Assembly (NCBI RefSeq): GCF_001719045.1
Contig: NZ_CP015423.1
Location: 3,753,501-3,817,500 of the forward strand
Reading direction: 5' to 3'
Length of the DNA stretch: 64,000 nucleotides
Source: Paenibacillus polymyxa
GTDB lineage: Bacteria; Bacillota; Bacilli; Paenibacillales; Paenibacillaceae
Below, piece after piece: positions 51,441 through 59,910 of this stretch. A program made the position numbers and the translations under genes. Position 1 is the stretch's first letter. Each line of letters starts with the position of its first letter. The notes under the pieces were generated by a model. The model was not told the DNA's origin. It searched no databases and saw only the letters and a program-made list of their open reading frames with translations.

Positions 51441-53063
51441 ATGGCCCAAGCCGCAACCACAAAAAAAGTCGTCGTCGTTCCCATTAAAACGATGGACATC
51501 GTAGAGGGAATTCAATCTATTCAAAAGAAGAAAGTCGCTGCCTATTGTCGGGTCAGTACAGATTCCGAGGAGCAAAAGGAGAGCTATACGAATCAGGTCA
51601 ATTATTATACCCAATATATTCAAAACAACTTGGAATGGGAAATGGCGGATATTTTCGCAGATGAGGGCATCAGTGGAACCAACACCAAAAATAGAACGCA
51701 TTTTAATCGGATGATACAGGATGCTCGAAACGGTAAACTGGATCTGATTCTGGTCAAGTCGATTTCGAGATTTGCTAGGAATACACTGGATTTATTGAAA
51801 TATGTACGGGAACTTAAAAGTCTTGGAGTGGCTGTATTCTTTGAACGGGAGAATATTAATACACTGGATACCACAGGTGAAGTATTGCTGACCATCCTGA
51901 GTTCCCTTGCCCAAGACGAGAGTCGAAACATTTCTGAAAACAGTCGATGGGGCATATTACGAGGCTTCCAAAACGGCAAAGTCTTCTGCAACACCACTCG
52001 CTTCCTCGGCTATGATAAGGATGAACATGGTGAATTGGTGATTAACGAGCCAGAAGCAGAGATTGTGCGGCGCATATATGAGGAGTATCTAGAAGGAAAA
52101 AGCTATCAGGCGATAGCCAGAGGCTTGATGCGAGATCACATTAAAACAGTCACGGGTGGCGATACGTGGTGGGATTCCTCCATTACCTTAATTCTGACCA
52201 ATGAGAAATATTACGGAGCCTTGCTTCAGCAAAAGACGGTAACCGTTGATTTTCTAACCCATAAACGGATCAAGAATAAGGGACAAGAGCAGCAATATTT
52301 TATAGAGGATAACCACGAACCGATTGTATCCAAAGAAATATTTGAAGCGGTGCAAAAAGAGAAGAAACGGAGAGCCAAGCTGAAAGGGAGTGTGATGGGG
52401 GAGAGTAAAAGATACTCCAGCAAATATGCACTGAGCAGTAAAGTATGTTGTGGATGCTGTGGAGCCATTTTTAAACGCCGAACCTGGAACAGCAATAACC
52501 CATCCAAAAAAGTGGTATGGCAGTGCAAAACGTATGTCAATGAGGGTAAAACAGCATGTGATGCCAAATCGGTTGATGAGCAAGTTTTACATTCCGCGTT
52601 TGTGCGATTGTTCAACCGGATGTATGAGAATAAGAAAAGATTGATTAAAACGCTGAAAGCCAATATTGAATCGGTACTTTCCAGCAGAGTAGAGCAAGAA
52701 CCGCTATTGAACATCGAAGGACAGATGCAACAATTGAAATCCGACTTGAAGGAATTGGTGAATCTGAAGCTACGGAATCAGATTGACGAGATTATATATG
52801 ATGAAGAGACGAACAGACTTTCCAGTGAGCTAAACGAGCTACGGCAACAGATGCTGATATTAGAGGAGGAAGAGGATCAGAAAGCAAAAATCAAGGAGCG
52901 AGTCGATGAAATCATTCGAGTACTAATCTCACGGCAAGATATACTAAAACAATTTGATGATAACCTATTCAATGCGTTGGTGGAGAAGATCACGATTCTC
53001 TCACCAGCGCATTTTGTTTTTACCTTGAAAAGTGGAATGAGCATAGACGAAATACTGGACTAA
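51441..53063 (+). CDS. Large serine recombinase
   Basis: A 540-residue site-specific recombinase: resolvase domain with the catalytic Ser in YCRVST (S39) and conserved SRFARN; the Recombinase domain around 190-290; a zinc ribbon (CCGCCG...C...C) near 335-375; and a long coiled coil at about 410-500. It would integrate or excise the element. Its last 36 codons lie inside the 495-bp repeat shared with 17.6 kb. GAAGGGAG precedes the ATG. Confidence 0.92.
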   Translation: MAQAATTKKVVVVPIKTMDIVEGIQSIQKKKVAAYCRVSTDSEEQKESYTNQVNYYTQYIQNNLEWEMADIFADEGISGTNTKNRTHFNRMIQDARNGKLDLILVKSISRFARNTLDLLKYVRELKSLGVAVFFERENINTLDTTGEVLLTILSSLAQDESRNISENSRWGILRGFQNGKVFCNTTRFLGYDKDEHGELVINEPEAEIVRRIYEEYLEGKSYQAIARGLMRDHIKTVTGGDTWWDSSITLILTNEKYYGALLQQKTVTVDFLTHKRIKNKGQEQQYFIEDNHEPIVSKEIFEAVQKEKKRRAKLKGSVMGESKRYSSKYALSSKVCCGCCGAIFKRRTWNSNNPSKKVVWQCKTYVNEGKTACDAKSVDEQVLHSAFVRLFNRMYENKKRLIKTLKANIESVLSSRVEQEPLLNIEGQMQQLKSDLKELVNLKLRNQIDEIIYDEETNRLSSELNELRQQMLILEEEEDQKAKIKERVDEIIRVLISRQDILKQFDDNLFNALVEKITILSPAHFVFTLKSGMSIDEILD

Positions 53064-53452
53064 AAAATCATAGACTAAAGTGATCAAAAGCTAACGAGTA
53101 ACTGTGGATTGTATGACGGGAAGAACCAAACGCATCCCGTCTTTTACTCCTTCCATATAGATGGACTGTTTGTCCTGACTTAGCTGATAACCTATGGCTT
53201 CTTCCCATTCAGATAGCAGACGTTGGATATCCTCGTTTTGGTTGGTTTTGAATTGGTCCATTTGAGTGAATAAGTTTTTTTCCTCTGTTGAACATGAAGC
53301 CTGTTGTTCACTGGCTAGTTCTAGCTGATAAAAACGTTGGCGTAGTGCTTCTCGAAACCAATCTGGCCAATTTGACATGGTACATTTTCCCTCCCGTTGT
53401 TGAAGTGTGTGTATGTTAACTCTGATGGGGAGGGATGGCAAGTCATTGTTTT
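52955..53452. repeat. Direct repeat, copy 2 (partner at 17623-18118)
   Basis: Contains the intact 3' end of the serine recombinase, a hairpin within it (GCGTTGGTG...CACCAGCGC), and the full DUF6809-like gene. Same orientation as copy 1. Confidence 0.85.
53091..53378 (-). CDS. DUF6809-like small protein, full-length copy
   Basis: A 95-residue helical, acidic protein starting MSNWPDWFREALRQRFYQ and ending with YMEGVKDGMRLVLPVIQS. The order of an acidic helix, a linker and a final GxxxGMRL-type helix resembles DUF6809 proteins of Firmicutes. The ATG at 53378 follows GGGAGGG; an upstream in-frame start is rejected. A terminator separates it from the toxin-immunity operon upstream, so it probably has its own promoter. 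Function unknown. Confidence 0.7.
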   Translation of the reverse strand: MSNWPDWFREALRQRFYQLELASEQQASCSTEEKNLFTQMDQFKTNQNEDIQRLLSEWEEAIGYQLSQDKQSIYMEGVKDGMRLVLPVIQSTVTR

Positions 53453-53458
53453 TGCGTG

Positions 53459-53508
53459 AAAAAAGGCTCATCCCTAACTCATGATTCAAGTTGGGATAAG
53501 CCTTTGAA
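53459..53508 (-). terminator. Rho-independent terminator of the second toxin locus
   Basis: Inverted repeat 53462-53474 with 53493-53505 (AAAGGCT...AGCCTTT plus CATCCC/GGGATA). On the minus strand it ends in TTTTTT. It closes the operon after the SMI1/KNR4 gene. Confidence 0.75.
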
Positions 53509-53647
53509 AGTTTATCAAGTGTTTGTCAAGTTTTTAAATGTTTGGTTTGTGGGTTTTATTGTACGATCTTGTCGTTGGGGTTGTAAACAAATTTACACTA
53601 AATTATTAATAGACTTGAGTAATGATTTCATAACATGTTCATTCCAA

Positions 53648-54121
53648 TTATTCTTCTAACATATCAAGAAAACTATTTACATTATCAGCGATTTTTTCTG
53701 TAACTGGATCATATTCGTCTGACTCCTCATTGTACCAAATACAAATTACTGGGTCGGTTTTACTTTCGCTAAAATCTAGACAAATGAAATCACCTGCAAA
53801 TAGGGCTGCAAATGGTACTAATTCAGCACCTGTTATGTCTCCATCGGAAAGTATTCTTTCATCTAACTGACTGAAAACAACCTTGATGTCATACATCCCT
53901 TTGTCGTGTTCGCCTGGATTGTCCAATAAACAAAGAAAACGATCAACTACATACCTATTAGATTTATATTCAAAAAATCTAGTTATTGGAATAGCACCAT
54001 TGTTTTTTGATATAAAATCTATAAAATCTTTAGGAAACTTAATTTCGAAATTCTCTTCCACACGCATAATTAAATTGCTATCTGGAAGAGGGGAAATTAT
54101 ACTTTCATTCTGTGTTTTCAA
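53648..54121 (-). CDS. SMI1/KNR4 (SUKH) family immunity protein
   Basis: A 157-residue acidic protein with the SUKH pattern: VEENFEIKFPKDFIDFISKNNGAIP near the N-terminus (quoted in part FPKDFIDFISKNNG) and FAALFAGDFICLDF...PVICIWY in the second half. SUKH proteins are immunity proteins against nuclease toxins, notably the HNH/WHH group. It lies 18 bases after the WHH toxin gene on the same strand. Pairing with that toxin is inferred from order. Confidence 0.82.
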   Translation of the reverse strand: MKTQNESIISPLPDSNLIMRVEENFEIKFPKDFIDFISKNNGAIPITRFFEYKSNRYVVDRFLCLLDNPGEHDKGMYDIKVVFSQLDERILSDGDITGAELVPFAALFAGDFICLDFSESKTDPVICIWYNEESDEYDPVTEKIADNVNSFLDMLEE

Positions 54122-54139
54122 AATATTTCACCTCTCAAA

Positions 54140-55861
54140 TTAATGTCGTGGAGCGTCTGCCCAGTGTCCTCTTGTTCTTCCCCCATTATGCTTAGTGATA
54201 TTATGAACACCAAATGGTACAAGTTGCATTAATCCACCTTCTTCATTATGATGCCAAGTTGTTCCTTGTGGTTGTACCTTATTTGGCAATCTATCATTCA
54301 ACCACTTAAATTGTGCATCATCTGTTGCTTTCCATAGTTCCTTTGGAAGAACATCTTCATGTAGTACCACACCTGCTCTTTTAAAGTCTGCATATCCAAA
54401 TTTCAATCCGTCTATTTTCTTCACTTCAACCTTAGGAATATCATGATGTAATTCTAAAGCTCGTTCTTTTATCATCTTTCTTTGGTTTGAGGATAATCTA
54501 CCAACAAAGTCATCTTGCCATGACCATGGTTTATTTGATTTTACTATATCTCCATAAATTAATGCATAATCATCAAGAACATTTTCAAATTTTTTATTCC
54601 CTTTGGCGAATTCTTTTATGTTTTCAAGATTAGCTGCTCTATTTTCAATTGCTTTAGAAGCATTACCCGTCCCCTTAGTGCTCTTGCCCGTGTACTTTCC
54701 TGATTCTAACGCATCAATCTGTTTTTGTCTCTCAGGCGAAATTTTTGCACCGGAACCTTTAGAAGGTGGGACGTCAGGACCAGGATCATGAAACCGATAA
54801 TGACCTCTATCTGTTGCGAGGATCGGCGATCTTTTAGTTATACGGATATTCATCTTTCGGGATATACTTTGCAAGTAATTCCCCAAGGATTCAAAATTGG
54901 TTGGAAAACGGATGGCATTCGTTTTGAATTTTCCATCTCCAGCCTTGGCAAGGGCAGATTCAGCTTTTGCTGTATCTCCGAATAATCCCGGCGAACCACC
55001 TTTACCGGCATTCTTTTCTCCAGCTTCCTTGGCGCCTTTAGATAAGGAGGCTTCTTCTTTACCCAGCTTTCCGAGATTTCTAACTAACTTTGTACCGCCT
55101 TTAAGAACTGTATAAATATCTGCTGCACGTTCCACGGCTTTTATACTGTCATATCCTGCATCGTAACTTTCCTGTTTGGTATCGGTATATGGGTTGGGGA
55201 AGAAGTTATCCAATTTTTTTACAAAAGGTTCTGTGATGCCGTCCCATACAAAGTTAGCATCTTTTTTCACTTCATTTCCAACGTCCTTAATTCCTTGTTT
55301 TACACTGGAGGAATCCTTAATAACTTCCACATACTTGGTACCTTTCTCAACGCCCAATTCTATACCATGCTGAATACCTTCGAAAGTTTCATTACGTCTC
55401 AAGATTCCTTCTGGCAAGATAAAACGTAAAGCAAGAGGAACTGTTACAAGATCCGCTATATCGACAAACGAATCCCACATTCCTTTTGCAAAATCCAAAC
55501 CCGCATCCCATTCTCCCTTGAGGGTCGCGCCTACGTTTTCCTTAACACGTGCTGCCATCACGCCTTGAATTCCCTTTTCAGCGACTTGCTTCTCAAAATC
55601 AGACAAAATCGGTTCTGGGTAGTATTGATGGAGGGAAGCTTTAAGTTGGATTTCTGAACTTACGCTGTTAACTTCCTGCTCCAAATCCAGTGTATCGGTT
55701 GTTGTATTCAAGTGTAAGCCGTTGGTTCCTTGCAGCAGGATGCTACCTGCCGAAAGACTAAGACTGCCTGTGGCTTGAATTTGTATACGTTGGGTGCTGT
55801 TCAGGCTGACACCGTTATGGGTATTCATGGAAATGTACAGTGACCCTTCCTGCGCACTCAT
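54140..55861 (-). CDS. Distal half of VgrG toxin: spike tip, linker and WHH nuclease
   Basis: A 573-residue reading frame that begins inside the beta-helical tip of a VgrG (SLYISMNTHNGVSLNSTQ) and continues through a helical linker to a C-terminal nuclease of the HNH/EndoVII superfamily. WHH at 536-538, followed by VPFGVHNITKHNGG, is the WHH family motif. It has no proper start site: it is the continuation of the frame upstream, from which a one-base loss separates it. SMI1/KNR4 immunity gene follows. Confidence 0.8.
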   Translation of the reverse strand: MSAQEGSLYISMNTHNGVSLNSTQRIQIQATGSLSLSAGSILLQGTNGLHLNTTTDTLDLEQEVNSVSSEIQLKASLHQYYPEPILSDFEKQVAEKGIQGVMAARVKENVGATLKGEWDAGLDFAKGMWDSFVDIADLVTVPLALRFILPEGILRRNETFEGIQHGIELGVEKGTKYVEVIKDSSSVKQGIKDVGNEVKKDANFVWDGITEPFVKKLDNFFPNPYTDTKQESYDAGYDSIKAVERAADIYTVLKGGTKLVRNLGKLGKEEASLSKGAKEAGEKNAGKGGSPGLFGDTAKAESALAKAGDGKFKTNAIRFPTNFESLGNYLQSISRKMNIRITKRSPILATDRGHYRFHDPGPDVPPSKGSGAKISPERQKQIDALESGKYTGKSTKGTGNASKAIENRAANLENIKEFAKGNKKFENVLDDYALIYGDIVKSNKPWSWQDDFVGRLSSNQRKMIKERALELHHDIPKVEVKKIDGLKFGYADFKRAGVVLHEDVLPKELWKATDDAQFKWLNDRLPNKVQPQGTTWHHNEEGGLMQLVPFGVHNITKHNGGRTRGHWADAPRH

Positions 55862-55878
55862 CGACAGTTCAGAGTTCC

Positions 55879-57114
55879 CTAAGGAAATTTCTTTTCCTTG
55901 CGGGTTCGCAAAGGATTTGACTCGGGATCGGCAGTTTTACGCTGGTGGCGTTCTGCTGGTGATTCGACCACAGCACCTTGGGCTGCGTGAGATGAAGGGA
56001 CAGCAACGCTGGATGGTTTCGTTCGAACCGATTGTATGACCATCGCATCGTCTTCGTCTGCACTTGGAAAATACAGCTTCACCTGCGCACCTTTTTCCGG
56101 CATTAGATACCACACCTGATTCCCTTCAGCAGAATAGGGGAACCATTGGGCATCCTTGGGATTCTGCTGATCGTCTATATCCAAATGCAACCGAACCTGA
56201 TTCCGGCTGACATCTAGTATTTTTCCTTCAATAGCCGCGCCAATGATGGTACGATTATAGATTTTAGGGACCTTCAAGCCTTGTGACAATGCGCATTCAT
56301 ACGACCAGGTCATTAAACCGCGAATCAACTGTCCTTCACGTTTGGTGATGACGTAGGTTTCGTGATTGCGCTCCACTTCATCTCCCAATTGCAGCATTCG
56401 ATCCCACTCAAAGGTATACCGAGTATAGTCTGCAATATGGGCAGATCTCCAGCCGTTAGCCTCCTGATCCAGATAGGGAGCAATCTTGCGCTGCAACGCA
56501 AAAGGAACCTCTTTCAAATGAATATGCTGTCTGGCTTGCGGAATACCGATCCAAATTTGCGCATGGTGTGAAACGACATTAGGGACGAGAAGGGCTCCCA
56601 CATGCGAAGCCAGCCGTTTTAAAAAAGTCCAATCGGTCTCCTGATACTGCAACATAAACTGGCCTGTCGCTTTTTTCTCAAAAGCTTCATCAATCTTGTC
56701 CGAGCCCTTATAATCGGCCAGCACTGCGTCGACGATTTCAACATATTTCTGGTTTATGTGCTGAAAGGAGCGGTTTTTGAGCTGCGTATCCAGTTTAAAA
56801 CTATGAGAAATGACGTCGAGAGTTACCACGATCTCCTGATGTCTGTGCTCCACATCTAAGCAGTATAGTTGTCCCATAAATAAGGGATGCTTCTGATCTT
56901 TGGCATCGGAATACCATAGCTCAACTTCGTCGTCACTGCTTGCTTTGGTAATGATTGTGTCTGCTTGATCGGCTTCTAGACTACCCGTGATCACCAGTCT
57001 AGCATGTTCTCCCAGCTCGTGACTCATATGGACGTTGTGAAGACGCAGCTTGCCATAGGGCCAAGTGACATGTAAGTGCTGATAGGTAAAGCGGTCTTTC
57101 GCTACGATGTTCAT
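55879..57114 (-). CDS. Proximal half of VgrG toxin (frameshifted)
   Basis: A 411-residue VgrG/late-control D domain (MLQYQETDWTFLKRLASHVG at about 150-170, quoted in part). It ends abnormally at RTRKEKKFP. Adding one G after the RTRK codons would restore RTRKGKEISLGNSELS, matching the paralogue at 59911-61413 (KYGKEI), and join it to the next frame; the rejoined protein would be 991 residues, close to the 1035 of the first locus. Real mutation, sequencing error or programmed slippage cannot be told apart here. Confidence 0.82.
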   Translation of the reverse strand: MNIVAKDRFTYQHLHVTWPYGKLRLHNVHMSHELGEHARLVITGSLEADQADTIITKASSDDEVELWYSDAKDQKHPLFMGQLYCLDVEHRHQEIVVTLDVISHSFKLDTQLKNRSFQHINQKYVEIVDAVLADYKGSDKIDEAFEKKATGQFMLQYQETDWTFLKRLASHVGALLVPNVVSHHAQIWIGIPQARQHIHLKEVPFALQRKIAPYLDQEANGWRSAHIADYTRYTFEWDRMLQLGDEVERNHETYVITKREGQLIRGLMTWSYECALSQGLKVPKIYNRTIIGAAIEGKILDVSRNQVRLHLDIDDQQNPKDAQWFPYSAEGNQVWYLMPEKGAQVKLYFPSADEDDAMVIQSVRTKPSSVAVPSSHAAQGAVVESPAERHQRKTADPESNPLRTRKEKKFP

Positions 57115-57138
57115 CCTTAATCTCCTTGCTTGATAAAA

Positions 57139-57594
57139 TCAACCATCCTGTCCGTCATCTGTAATGGAGATGATACCTCCACCACCAGATCCCGTGCTGT
57201 CTGCACCAAAAAAGGAGGATATCGCCTCTTGTACACCTTGACAGCTACACATTAAGGTCGAATTGTTGAGTAGGGCAGGCGCCCCCTCAATCAATACGTC
57301 TTCCTTACCGCCTGTCCACTTGGACCCAAACGCAATCTCCGGTTCACAGGGAAGACCCTGCTTCAATTTACACAATCCAAAAGCATTGATTTTGCTAATA
57401 TTGGCTCCACAAATGGCATCGTCCACGTTCAGAACGGGTTTATCTTTAATGAAAACACCGTGGCTGTACATCATATTGAGCACACCAGGGTCTGTGCCTT
57501 GACTGCACTGTAGCTTGGCTCCTCTCACCACATAAGAATGTTCTCCGCTGAGTGCACCTTGAGCCAGAGCTTTAATAAGTAAAGGTAAAAACAT
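57139..57594 (-). CDS. DUF4280 PAAR-like protein
   Basis: A 151-residue protein: HSYVVRGAKLQCSQG at the start, INAFGLCKLKQGLPCEPE and WTGGKEDVLIEGAPALLNNSTLMC in the middle (quoted in part), the DUF4280 pattern, which is related to PAAR tips that cap VgrG spikes. Conserved cysteines may bind metal. The ATG at 57594 follows AAGGAGG. It would sharpen the spike or load toxins. Confidence 0.85.
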   Translation of the reverse strand: MFLPLLIKALAQGALSGEHSYVVRGAKLQCSQGTDPGVLNMMYSHGVFIKDKPVLNVDDAICGANISKINAFGLCKLKQGLPCEPEIAFGSKWTGGKEDVLIEGAPALLNNSTLMCSCQGVQEAISSFFGADSTGSGGGGIISITDDGQDG

Positions 57595-57625
57595 ACAAGT
57601 ACCTCCTTGAATAAAAGGTATAAAA

Positions 57626-58255
57626 TCAAGAAAGCTCCGACCATGTTGCGGTGTGCAGCATGGCATAGGTTAAGGGAAACCAGAGGGGAGCATCCTCCAG
57701 CTTAAATTGGCAACTTCCGATCACAGCCTTGCCATGCCAGGAACGCACAAAGACAATCTGATAATAGGGAGAGGGGGAAACTAGAAAAATAGCTTCATAA
57801 CAACCAATGATGGTATCTTGAATAGAAAGAGCCTTTTCATCCACGAGCTTCATACTTGGTTGTGCGCGACTCGTTTGCTCAATCATCTGCTGTTGATAGA
57901 TTTCTATTTGCGTGGGGTCCAGTTCTTGCCTGCTTTGGTGCAGACCTAACAGGATTCCACCCAGCTTGTCCTGAACAACGAAGCTTTTCGACGGATCTAC
58001 CGTCTGTCCAGCCCGAACTTCTGGAATAAGAGAGTCAGGCAGGGAAATGGTGTGTTGATTTTCAAAGACAGAAAGGGTTTGAAATCGAATTTCCTGTTCA
58101 TTCGGTAGGGTTAGTGAGCCTTTCAAAATTCCCTCCATCGCTTCTTCAATAGATATCATCATCCAGCCTTCATTGTTTTCCGCTGTACTTAATTGCTCTT
58201 TCAATATTTGTTGATGATGCAGTTTCAAAAAAAATTCATCCCAATACTCCGTCAA
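57626..58255 (-). CDS. Hypothetical protein of the VgrG locus (possible adaptor)
   Basis: A 209-residue protein with GSLTLPNEQEIRFQTLSVFE, then a C-terminal region with beta strands (YYQIVFVRSWHGKAVIG). The order GxLxLP...strand-rich end vaguely recalls Eag/DcrB-type effector chaperones of type VI systems, but the match is weak. It lies between the Imm11-like and PAAR-like genes in the same operon, so a loading role is a reasonable guess. Confidence 0.6.
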   Translation of the reverse strand: MTEYWDEFFLKLHHQQILKEQLSTAENNEGWMMISIEEAMEGILKGSLTLPNEQEIRFQTLSVFENQHTISLPDSLIPEVRAGQTVDPSKSFVVQDKLGGILLGLHQSRQELDPTQIEIYQQQMIEQTSRAQPSMKLVDEKALSIQDTIIGCYEAIFLVSPSPYYQIVFVRSWHGKAVIGSCQFKLEDAPLWFPLTYAMLHTATWSELS

Positions 58256-58267
58256 GGTTAAACCTCC

Positions 58268-58780
58268 TTATAAGAGTTCTAGCTTTTGTAGCCGAAAACC
58301 ACTCAAACTCCGCCGCAGCAAACTTTCAGCAGCCTCCAAGCTAACAATGAAATAGGGTTCCCTCACGTTAGACAGTCGAAAAAAATGGTGTCCATTTACC
58401 TTTTGACTATCCAGCACAAGTCGTTTTAAGGTTTGGTCGTGCGCATAAAATTCAGTCTGTTCTGAAATGCCATCGACAGAGGGAACGGATGAAATCCAAT
58501 ATAATTCTTGACGGCTAGGTTCCCGGTTCACGATATACACCTGTTTAAAACGAGCTTGTGTATTGTATAGTTCTAGAATCCGTTTCATAGAATCGGAAAA
58601 TAGCGGTTGTGAGGGTGAAAACGGTAGCCAGTCCGTGTACTCGGCATCTTCTGTCGCATGAACATCTAAAACCTGAGCCGGAGGCATGCCAACAAATGGC
58701 GTTTTAAAAAGGTCTAAATTCATCGGTTTAATGTTTCGGGAAATACGATGATCATCGACCAGCACATAATAATGGCGCAT
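58268..58780 (-). CDS. Imm11-like (DUF1629) protein
   Basis: A 170-residue protein. The C-terminal half (FFRLSNVREPYFIVSLEAAE, then LSGFRLQKLELL) resembles the Imm11/DUF1629 family, which occurs as immunity proteins or adaptors next to VgrG and polymorphic toxins. I prefer the second ATG (58780): AAGGAGG lies seven bases before it, too close to the first. No toxin gene directly precedes it, so an adaptor role is as likely as immunity. Confidence 0.65.
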   Translation of the reverse strand: MRHYYVLVDDHRISRNIKPMNLDLFKTPFVGMPPAQVLDVHATEDAEYTDWLPFSPSQPLFSDSMKRILELYNTQARFKQVYIVNREPSRQELYWISSVPSVDGISEQTEFYAHDQTLKRLVLDSQKVNGHHFFRLSNVREPYFIVSLEAAESLLRRSLSGFRLQKLELL

Positions 58781-58792
58781 ACACATTCCTCC

Positions 58793-59896
58793 TTATTCCG
58801 TCCACACAATAGATTGACGCTGTGCTTCGCTTAATTTCCAATACTGTTGGTACTTTCGTGGGACAAGAGTTCCTTTCATCGAAGCCCCCTCAAAATATGC
58901 ATGTTCAAACGAATGTACATCTGTAAAATCAGCCCCATCCAGGTTGGCGTGTTCGAAATGAAGCCCACATAGCCCCGGCACCCGAACTCCATGTTCCCGA
59001 TACGGCTGTCCGCTGGCACTATTGAAGTTAGCACCTCTCAAATCGCTATATCTAAAATCCGTATCGGTCAGTAGGCATCCCTGAAAGTTGCCTCCTTCCA
59101 GATTCGCTCGTTGCCAGATGCTTCCGATCAATATGCAGCTGTGAAACTGGCTTCCCCGTAAGTCACTGTGGCTAAAATCGTTATAGCGCAAATCCTTTTG
59201 CATCAGGTGAAGGTGGGGAAGAGAAAGCCGCTTTAGGTTTTCGTAAACATAGGGTTCTTCTTCACTGGAATGTATCAATTGCTCTTTCACATGATCTGCA
59301 AGAAGTGCTTCCTGATCTTCGACATATAGATTCTCGCTGATATCCTTGTACTCGCCCGTTCGGATAGCTAAACGATCAGCTTTATAAATGGCGAGATACT
59401 CAGGCATTTGAACCACTTCTGCCATCCCTAAGCGCAGGAGGGAGTTCACAAACTGGTGAAAAAAAGGAGCGGATTCCAACATCAGTCGTTCAACGTCCAC
59501 TGAAGTGATCGTCCCCATATATATTTTTCGTTCCTGCTCCAAGGTTTCCAACATGGCATTCATCGGTGCATAGGCCCATGACGCGTCATAAGCTAACTTA
59601 CAATCCGAAACATCTTCATACCATTCAGCAGAATAAGCCTCTACTATATATAAGTAGGATTGCTCAAGAATCTGCGTGCGCAAGAAAGAATAGTGGATAT
59701 ATCCAATCGGTTCTTTTTGACCTTGTTGCTGCATGCCTAGAATGTGTATACATAAATCCCTGAACGAATTGTTGAAGTCCGAAATGAGCTGATCCTGACA
59801 ACGTTGGAACTTGTTCTCCAGCGTGTCTAGCTGTAATTCCAGTAAGGGTGTAAAATGATGTTCCTTAAAATGGTGTAACGCTGCTTGTTTATCCAT
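58793..59896 (-). CDS. Pentapeptide-repeat protein of the VgrG locus
   Basis: A 367-residue protein. Residues 1-220 are helical and acidic, not recognised; about 225-345 are pentapeptide repeats of the A(D/N)Lxx type (DLRYNDFSHSDLRGSQF, NLEGGNFQG, DLRGANFNS), forming a right-handed quadrilateral beta helix. Pentapeptide proteins fused to adaptor domains occur in proteobacterial VgrG clusters, so this may link cargo to the spike. Directly behind the VgrG gene, 14 bases apart. Confidence 0.75.
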   Translation of the reverse strand: MDKQAALHHFKEHHFTPLLELQLDTLENKFQRCQDQLISDFNNSFRDLCIHILGMQQQGQKEPIGYIHYSFLRTQILEQSYLYIVEAYSAEWYEDVSDCKLAYDASWAYAPMNAMLETLEQERKIYMGTITSVDVERLMLESAPFFHQFVNSLLRLGMAEVVQMPEYLAIYKADRLAIRTGEYKDISENLYVEDQEALLADHVKEQLIHSSEEEPYVYENLKRLSLPHLHLMQKDLRYNDFSHSDLRGSQFHSCILIGSIWQRANLEGGNFQGCLLTDTDFRYSDLRGANFNSASGQPYREHGVRVPGLCGLHFEHANLDGADFTDVHSFEHAYFEGASMKGTLVPRKYQQYWKLSEAQRQSIVWTE

Positions 59897-59910
59897 CTAC
59901 TAACCTCCCG

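Noticed and set aside
55862..55905. Programmed -1 frameshift site in the VgrG-WHH gene
   Set aside because: No X-XXY-YYZ heptamer with the right frame is present; a deletion or base-call error is simpler.
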